NCBI GenBank assembly: GCA_021234155.1
Contig: JAJEKV010000133.1
Span: 795,186-859,185 of the forward strand
DNA length: 64,000 nucleotides
Source: Isoetes taiwanensis
Lineage: Eukaryota; Streptophyta; Lycopodiopsida; Isoetales; Isoetaceae
Reading direction: 5' to 3'
Shown: piece after piece, positions 57,003-64,000 of the stretch
How positions within the stretch are numbered: the stretch's first letter is position 1
How the letters are laid out: the number at the start of each line of letters is the position of its first letter
Notes under the pieces: model-generated
Told to the model about the DNA's origin: nothing
The model's input: only the letters and a program-made list of their open reading frames with translations
The model's database searches: none
Program-made: the position numbers and the translations under genes

Positions 57003-57635
57003 TCTTGTATTCTCTATTCATCTCTTTTATGTTTTCTATTCTATTCTCTATTCCATCTCTAATCTCTATAGTTTTTCTCTCTCTATTCTCTCACTACACT
57101 CTCTTCCTATTTTCTCTCCATCCCATCTCTAGCCTCTCTTTGATTCTTCTCTCTATTCTCACACACTTGATTAGGCAAGCTTATGGTCAGTACTCAAATC
57201 TAGAAGCAAGCCGCACACGAGCAACAAGAGATCAAGTATCAAAAGAGATCTGAAATAGTTCCGGGTGACTGTTGAGGAACATGCAATGAAGCTTGCAGGT
57301 GAAAAAGCAACTGGCTACAGAAAAGTAATGCATTTCTGGCATGGAAACGTGTGCACAATAGCTAGATAATTGCCTTCAACTGGCATCTTGAAGGGCAGCA
57401 GGATAGTTCAAACATCACTGACCTCTGGCTCATCTGGCCATGATGTCAACCAGAATAGCCATGTTATAGGACCATCAAGAGTTAGGCCATCAGCTCCAGG
57501 CGTTGCAGGCTAATGTGGATAACATAGCTACCGCCCATGTTAGGTTGCCTGAAACATGTCTAACAAGACGACATGCAAATGCTATATCAAGCAGAGTTTC
57601 ATTAAAGTTGGAAATTTCGTGATTCCATTTTCGCT
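57003..57635. other. noncoding; pyrimidine-rich start
   Basis: 57005-57165 is CTCT/TATTC-rich low complexity. The remainder has no recognisable gene. Confidence 0.5.
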
Positions 57636-57659
57636 CGAAATGAAATTGTTCGTTGTTTT

Positions 57660-57925
57660 TTCACACATTCAGCAATCAAATCTGCGCTATTTACTTAAAA
57701 ATGCACAAGGATTAGCCTGAAAACCGCGCTATTTGACACAAAATGGGGCGGAAATCGACGGGCGAAACAACCTGGTTGCGCCATTTGAATAAAAATTGTG
57801 GAATAAAAGCAATAAAGTCGCTGCATTTGAAGTGAAACATAAGGACAATACACGGAAAAAAACAAATAAGCCCGTCACATGCCGGTTTGTTGCAATATAT
57901 TCATATTGCAAATGGCTATTTGCGC
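57660..57925. repeat. palindrome family III, left cluster
   Basis: Repeated words GCGCTATTT(A/G) (57684, 57727, 57914), GCGCCATTTGAATA (57777) and CAAATGGCTATTTGCGC (about 57908). They pair as inverted repeats of the form AAATGGCGC / GCGCCATTT. A right cluster lies at 61650-62480. Confidence 0.6.
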
Positions 57926-57999
57926 TATTTGCTTTAAATAAGATATACAAAAGGCAAAAACATTAAGATCGTATGTGTCATCAAGTATTCAAAAGATTA

Positions 58000-60900
58000 A
58001 TCAAGATGCAAGAACCATCAATACCACAGGTAAATCTTATATACAAGTATGATATGCAAATCATTTTTCAATATTCCTCACCAAAAATCTTAGCATCCGC
58101 ATTATCAATATCATCCCAGTTAATCTTACTTGGTCAATCCGCGAATCCGTGTCTTGTCCAACTTGTTCCCCGGATCCCGTGGCATCTCCCCGCACCAGCC
58201 TGTGACCCCTCTCCTCTACCACCATGTGATGACTCTCACAGAGTAGGTCGGTCGAAACCCACCTTCTACGAGGCCATGGTCAGCGGATCAAGCAAAGGGA
58301 TTAATGATTGTCAATTCTTCCAAGAATCCCCTAGCATACATTGGATCTTTTTTCCATCATGCTCATAGGCCACACTACTCTTTTAACTGCAATGATGCCC
58401 CCAGTAAAAGCCCCACCGTAAAAAGTCCGGGGAACAAAGTTACACCGAGGGCAGAGTTTATCGACAAGGTATCTTTGTTGTGCAGGACCAACCTGCTTGT
58501 GAACCAAGTATTCCCCTTCCATACCTTGCCAAGCTAACTATTTGAACCCCGCCCCTCGGGGCTTGTTAGCCGATTATCCCGGCTCGCACCAATTGCATCT
58601 TTTATGGCTTAGGAACTTCAAAAGCTTCAGGATGTTCACCATAAAACCCGAGATCCGCGTGTTCATCGGTCGCGTTTAAGCTGAGATCCCGGTGGCTAGA
58701 ACCACGTTTGTTGGCTCTTTTATGCCACCACGGTGCCCACCCACTTTCCTCTTCTTCATACATGCCTAAGTAAACTCTAGATCCTGATTCTAGTCTCTCC
58801 CGTATGTTACGAGCGGGGATAGGTTCCGTGCATTATGAAATTATTTTTCAGGCACGTATAAAGTACAAAATATGTATTTTGGGAAAAATATATGTTATTT
58901 TTCAGATAACTCTACGGCCGATAATGTTATTACGTAAAAATAAAAATAATGTATAATAGCGAAAACGAGAAAGGAACCTATCCCCGGTGCGCGAAGAGAC
59001 TCGCATATGTTCGGCTTTAGCAAAACATATTATCCAAGTATTTCGACATCCGTCCATCTTAGAAGGCGATCATCAAAATTTGGCGAGTGGCGGGATCCCA
59101 AATCGGAGTAATTTGCCTCGCATCGGGCAGTCATCTTTGACGGGCCGTAGGCAACACGATCCCATCCCTGGACAATCCCACCACTAGAAACGCACTCAAA
59201 AAATCTTTTAACTCCTCACCGCCCTCGGGCTTTATGCCGTCATCTTACGGATGGATCACTCTGTTTAATCACGAAGGGCACATTACCAGTGGACACCCTC
59301 TTTCAGGATGCCATCGAGACCCACTTATTATGCACCACACCCCCACGATAGGGGGGGTTGAGTCTTAAAATTGGCCGTATTACCTTTCTCAAGTCCTCGA
59401 ACTTTCTGTTGACTTGATTCCAAGTTCATCATGGATGTGGTTGAGAATCTCCTTCTTCATGTAGGCAAGAATCCTCAAGTTCTTGCCACTTCGCCTTGAA
59501 AAAAATTATCACCCTTATAATCCCATGTGACCTTAACATAAATGTCCCCCTGTGATGGCTTCTTGGAGGGCCGGTTCGCAATCTTCATAATCTAGGCCTC
59601 TCATGCATCTGAGGTAGTTCTCGTAAAATAATCCTTATCCTTTGCCCAATTGGAACGCTATTTGTTGGCCCTTGTTATCTTTAAAACCCCCCTTTTCCAT
59701 TTATTCCACATTTGGCTTAAAAGAGGCGTAAATGTCGCCTCGGCATGAAAGCGAACCTCGCTGGACATCTTTGGTATGCTTTCCCCGAAATCTTGTCAAC
59801 CATTTGAAGGTAATCTTTGAAGGCAAACCAAATATGTTAGAAGCTGAATGCAGGTGCATGTCAAATGGCCAATTTGCTATTTGGCGATAAAATAAACGCC
59901 GGTTGACTCAAATAGGCGCGCTGATATTTGACCTCAAATGGCAGTAGCCATTTGGCTTCTGTATATGATGGCACATACCTTGTATTCGGGTCCTTCTTGA
60001 TTGGCCTTTTCCTCGGTGCTAGTTTCGCCGCACTCTTGGTATTGCCTGCACGCAGTGGTGTATCCGACCGGCGTGAGGTTCCTTAAATACCGCCCCGCTA
60101 ACGATGTCATTGACATCCACACCGAAGCTGAAGAAGGTCCAAGTCAGCGGAAGTGCTCGAAAAGAACTCGCAGATTCTATAAGTGTAAATCTTCGAAGTT
60201 CTACTGCATCTTCGCCTCCAACATCGACACACGGCCGAAAGGCCGAGACAGAATGGTTGCCGATGATAATGTAGAACCATACCCGGTCAGATTCTTGTGA
60301 CCACCATGGTACTAGCTGCTTCGTATCTGGATCAAAGGGCACTACATCATCTGCCGGGCTGCGGAAGAGGCGATGGGGATCTTCAAAGAAATTTTATCGT
60401 ACGCTTCCTACCAGATTACAACTCGTGGCTGCCATGTTAGGAGGTGCTCTTCCATATCCCATGGGATATTTTTCCGATATATGTCACACCTAGAGGAAAC
60501 ATGTGACCGTTCTTTGTATTTGTTTTAGAGTTTCTTACGCCAACTCCTCCTGCAAGATCACGGTCCATCTTCAACTCGAGGGCACCTCCCGTGATTTTCC
60601 ATTTTCCCTCAGCTTTTCGACCCTCATCTCCTTCTTTGTTCCCTCCTTCTGCTGCCCGGAATGCTTTCACCGCCGAGCGCGTGCCTTTTTACCCGGATGT
60701 GGGAGGATTTATCACTAATGGTTCTCTCTCAATCGGTTTGGCCGTGGACTTGATAGGAGAACCGATCGATAGAAGGAGACTTGGGAGCCGCTTTCTTGAG
60801 GAGGGCCGGCTTTTCTGTCTTTCTTTTTGTCTCTTCCCTCATCCCACGCCCCTTCCATTTGGACTTCCTTTGGTTTGGCTTTCTTTATCTTCCCTTGGCT

Positions 60901-61320
60901 TGGGCTTGCCTAAGGCTTGGCTTTTCCTTTGAAATCTCCTTGACGGTCTTTGCCCGATAGAGCGTATATTACAAGAGGTCTTGGCTCGGCTAATATGTGA
61001 CACAGAAAGTTCTTTGATCCGCCCATAGCCGAACGGGAGAATCGCCAAATCCTCTAAGTAGCCTGACCGCTATTAATATCACCGCCGCTCGTATGAAGGC
61101 AACACGGCCCTTTCTTTTCCGCAGAGATCGCCCGTCCTTGATGCCGACTCCATCATCTGTGGATCGTGAAACCGCCAGCCCATGCAGCATAAAATACGCC
61201 GTATTATCCACGGATCCTCCATCGGGCCCAAGGAAGTCTAATCTTCCCCTCGCCACCTCCCCAAAGATGTTGACAATGATGCCAAGCCGCGATCACAACG
61301 CCTTGCCTACCACTTCTTGA
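58000..61320 (-). pseudogene. decayed minus-strand coding region, unknown element
   Basis: Protein-like minus-strand pieces in shifting frames: FDPDTKQLVPWWSQESDRVW and GNHSVSAFRPCVDVGGEDAV (60100-60340); GYGRIKELSVSHIS and a basic SRRFQRKSQALGKPKPREDK (60850-61040); AFRAAEGGNKEGDEGRKAEG (60600-60670); FDDRLLRWTDVEI (about 59040-59080). No known domain. It is flanked by family III palindrome clusters and is therefore probably the coding part of one dead mobile element. Confidence 0.35.
59860..59965. repeat. palindrome family III, middle group
   Basis: CAAATGGCCAATTTGCTATTTGGCG-type words and CAAATGGCAGTAGCCATTTGG (59936-59956), an inverted pair around a short loop. Confidence 0.55.
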
Positions 61321-61639
61321 CTCTCAGGAGGAGGCAAAGTTCTCTCCTCTGTCCCTCCTTTGTGTCGCACTTTCCTCCAAGGAATTGCCCGGATAATTTC
61401 CATGCACCATGGCTCCGTACCATGACCACGTCTTCTCAAGGGCCACTACATTTGGGCCTTGGACAAATTAAGCCGCACAAGAAAACAACAAATCAACAAC
61501 AAATCATGAAAACCCAAAACCCAACCCAACCCACTCACAATATTTGTGATTGAAATGTACGCCATCAAGGCTTATTTGTAGCGTAAATGTCACCGGGCTG
61601 TACAGTCAATGTAGAAAGGCAAAGTAGCCGCGCCTATCT

Positions 61640-62480
61640 TTTGGATACAATGGCGCTAGCCGGGCGCCATTTCGGCGTAAATGGCGCCGCGCTTTGTTTA
61701 GCGCTAGCCGCGCTATTTCATGTGCAAATGGCGCCGCTGCGCTATTTGTATCGAAATGGCGCCGCTGCGCCATTTGTATCGAAATGGCCAGCCGCCTCTC
61801 CCTCAGCCAGCCAACAATCCAGAGTGTACACTTCTATTCTCGCCAAGGAAGTCGAGGCATTCTCGACGCTACGAAGTCGCATAATAAGGTCTGCATTTCT
61901 AGATTGTTGGCAAGCTTAAGTGAGAGGCACCGCTAAGCAGAGAATGGCGCATTGGCTTTACTAGATGGAAATGGCTAGCGGGCTTACTTGTATTACACTA
62001 CATCCTCGGGATCTAAAACAAATCCAGAAAACTAACACGTACCAAAAACGCAACTACTACACAAAACTCTATCCTAGACACTGGGTTAAGATGAAATGTA
62101 GCCGGCTGTCGCTGCTTATTTTTAGATTAAATCAAAGGAACTAACTATCCTAGACACTGCTACATGAAATGCCTATTTCAATACCCATGACCTCAAAACA
62201 AATTTAAAATGTAAAGATAATTAACCCGGCCTCGAGGCTATCAGATATGCATCGTTATTGTAACGTAGACAAAAGGACCGTGAGAAATTCTACTTCCCAC
62301 CTTTTTCCTCGAAGCGCTTCTGGATTACCGTAGCCAAGGCGCTTAGAGAGAGAAAAGCTAAGGCTAGAGAGAGAAGGCGCCGAGGAAGTGGAAGGCGTTT
62401 TGAAATAAATGAAAGAAATGAAATGAGAGAAAATAAACCCGTCGAAATAAATGGCGCTGACAGATTTGGCCCGCCAAATT
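61640..62480. repeat. palindrome family III, right cluster
   Basis: Dense GGCGCCATTTCGGCGTAAATGGCGCC-type pairs at 61664-61690, CAAATGGCGC-CGCT-GCGCTATTTG at about 61723-61750, and GAAATGGCGC-CGCT-GCGCCATTTG straight after. Further words occur at 61940-61980 and 62450-62480. Confidence 0.65.
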
Positions 62481-62524
62481 GCCTCCCGCCTCAGCCAGCC
62501 CTTCCTCCTACCAACTTCATTACT

Positions 62525-62660
62525 CTGAATTTTAAATTTTGAATTTGAATTTCACCGTCCACAATTGAATCTCTAAAATTTGAATTCTTCCGTCCACACG
62601 AATTTTAAAAATTTGAATTTCCTACCAATCAGCCAGCTAATTTTAAAATTTGAATCTCTC
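62525..62660. repeat. AT-rich repeat with CCGTCCACA
   Basis: About three copies of (A)TTTTAAA(A)TTTGAATTT followed by C(C)GTCCACA or a diverged variant. Confidence 0.65.
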
Positions 62661-62680
62661 GCCACTTTTCAAGATATATT

Positions 62681-63830
62681 GTGCCACCCTCGCCTCAAAA
62701 GCCGCTTATAAAATCTCATGTACGATATGGTAAAACGTATACGCTGCCCTCAGATTCAAGTAGGGTTACATTTTACTTCCCCTGCCCTTCTCTTCAACAT
62801 CCGCAGTACTGGCGCTCTTTAGAGGACTTGGCCGCCAAGTCGACGCCTATTCCGCCTTGTGGGCATTGGTTCAGCGCTACTTTGGGGGTAAAGAAAGCTA
62901 GGGTAAGTCTAAAAATGCCCCTTACATTATGTATAATGTGGCAAGTATGTAGGCACCATTTTGTTAATATTTTTGAATTTGTTAGTTGGGATATGTAATG
63001 ATTAGGAGGAAGCCACGCCGCCAATTCAAAATGCTGAAAGTGGCAAAGTGGCAACCGTGAACGGACCTTCATTGGTAAATTTTTCTGAGGAGATTTCGCG
63101 GCGTTTCCTCGCTTAGGAAAACGGTTCGGCCACCCACCTCTTTTTGTGTTTGTGAGTGATCAACGAAGTAATTGAATCGTAGTAACAATTCTTCTTCCCA
63201 AATCCTTGCCCAAATCCAAGCAATGGACTTACTTTGCCTCCCGGAAGTCAAATTCTGCATTAAACAAAAATTTGCCCATTCCTAGCAAGAAAGCCGAAAA
63301 ACAAGAGGAAGGTTCAAACTTCGAGGAACCGTGGCCAAAAAGAAGACTTATTTCAGGTGAAGAACCCGCCGCTAGGTGCGCATGTAAGATGTGTCAATGC
63401 GTATGAAATTTTTCCGATTTATGACGCCGTATAATGGACGCAGCAGTTGGGGCCCAAAGACATACCTGGTTCAAAGAATCTGGAAGGAAGCCGAGTGGGT
63501 CGAACTTCTACAAACATATGGAAATTGTTTTGGTAAGCTTCTGAGGTCACAAATCGCCATGTACCAGTACTTTTGCTCGCGGTATCGTTCTTCAATTGAT
63601 GTAAAAGTAGATTGGGATACTTTTTAAAGTTTTGGCCAAAGATTTGGCAAAGGAGGGGCAAAAAGCAACTCGCCGTTGGCTGCAAGAAATTGGACCCTAA
63701 CCACATCCAAGGTTCCCACCCCCAGCAAGGATTTTTACCCTAAGGAAGAGCTTGAATTTCTCAGAACCTCAAGGTGCCAAAGGTCATGGAGAGTTACTCA
63801 CAAAGACATCCAAGGTTGAAGAACCGAAAA
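62681..63830 (+). pseudogene. decayed plus-strand coding region, unknown
   Basis: Protein-like frames occur at 62681-62998 and especially 63391-63627 (LVQRIWKEAEWVELLQTYGN then LLRSQIAMYQYFCSRYRSS), followed by LAKDLAKEGQKATRRWLQEI (about 63630-63690). No domain is recognised. The region lies outside the family III right cluster and may belong to a different element. Confidence 0.3.
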
Positions 63831-64000
63831 ATCCACGTAATTACGCGGACAATATAAATAAGACTAGATCAATTTACCGCTGTCAAGCATAAGTTGGAGA
63901 ATTTTGTGTGGACGAAAAACTCCATTTAAATTTTAGACCTCTTTCATAACTGACATAATAAAACTAAGTCTAGCAATAATGTAACTGAACGAATACACGA
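63831..64000. other. noncoding end of window
   Basis: AT-rich, nothing recognised. Confidence 0.5.

Overview
This window looks like a gene-poor, repeat-packed stretch of a large land-plant nuclear genome. No intact single-copy host gene, rRNA, tRNA or CRISPR array is visible. A plant source is shown by LTR retrotransposons primed from initiator-Met tRNA (TGGTATCAGAGC), a chromodomain Ty3/gypsy element, Helitron ends with captured intron-bearing gene pieces, a fragment of a plant-type SAC-domain phosphatase, and tRNA-derived SINEs. A fern or other non-seed plant is my best guess, from the LINE type, the (TATTC)n tails and the GHTHDDID protein family. That guess is inference.

Layout. 0-6 kb: two decayed minus-strand transposase-like genes (an FSENY family and a GHTHDDID family). 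6-15 kb: decayed coding sequence on both strands, studded with an 18-bp palindrome, AAATTGGGCGCCCAATTT. 16.1-18.6 kb: a nested fold-back element. 19-24 kb: a Helitron 3' end with SAC phosphatase exons upstream. 24.2-25.4 kb: a LINE reverse transcriptase fragment. 27.8-53.4 kb: one 19-bp satellite array split by inserts. These are a 1.3-kb unit, Ty3/gypsy element E2 (29619-43648, minus strand, TSD ATATT, itself carrying a nested Helitron) and LTR retrotransposon E1 (45457-52846, plus strand, TSD GTCCT). 53.4-57.2 kb: LINE/SINE tails, SINEs, simple repeats and a second palindrome dialect. 57.6-64 kb: decayed coding sequence flanked by a third palindrome dialect.

Main discovery. Both LTR elements carry, starting about 570-580 nt after the primer binding site and upstream of gag, an extra gene that encodes a histone H3 fold. 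In E2 the reading frame starts MARTKQTYRKP, which keeps H3 residues R2, T3, K4, Q5, T6, R8 and K9. It ends, after a long basic linker, in an H3 core closing with [20 protein letters not shown]. In E1 a 300-residue N-terminal region leads into an H3 core with REIRKYQK and [17 protein letters not shown]. Both copies are frameshifted. E2 also has a chromodomain, a fold that in other proteins reads methylated H3 tails, and both elements sit in the same satellite array. I infer an LTR retrotransposon lineage that carries its own, possibly CENH3-like, histone H3, perhaps to mark or reach its chromatin target. E1 further has an internal promoter-like block (a TGACGTCA palindrome plus TATAAATA), another accessory gene and a strongly acidic ORF.
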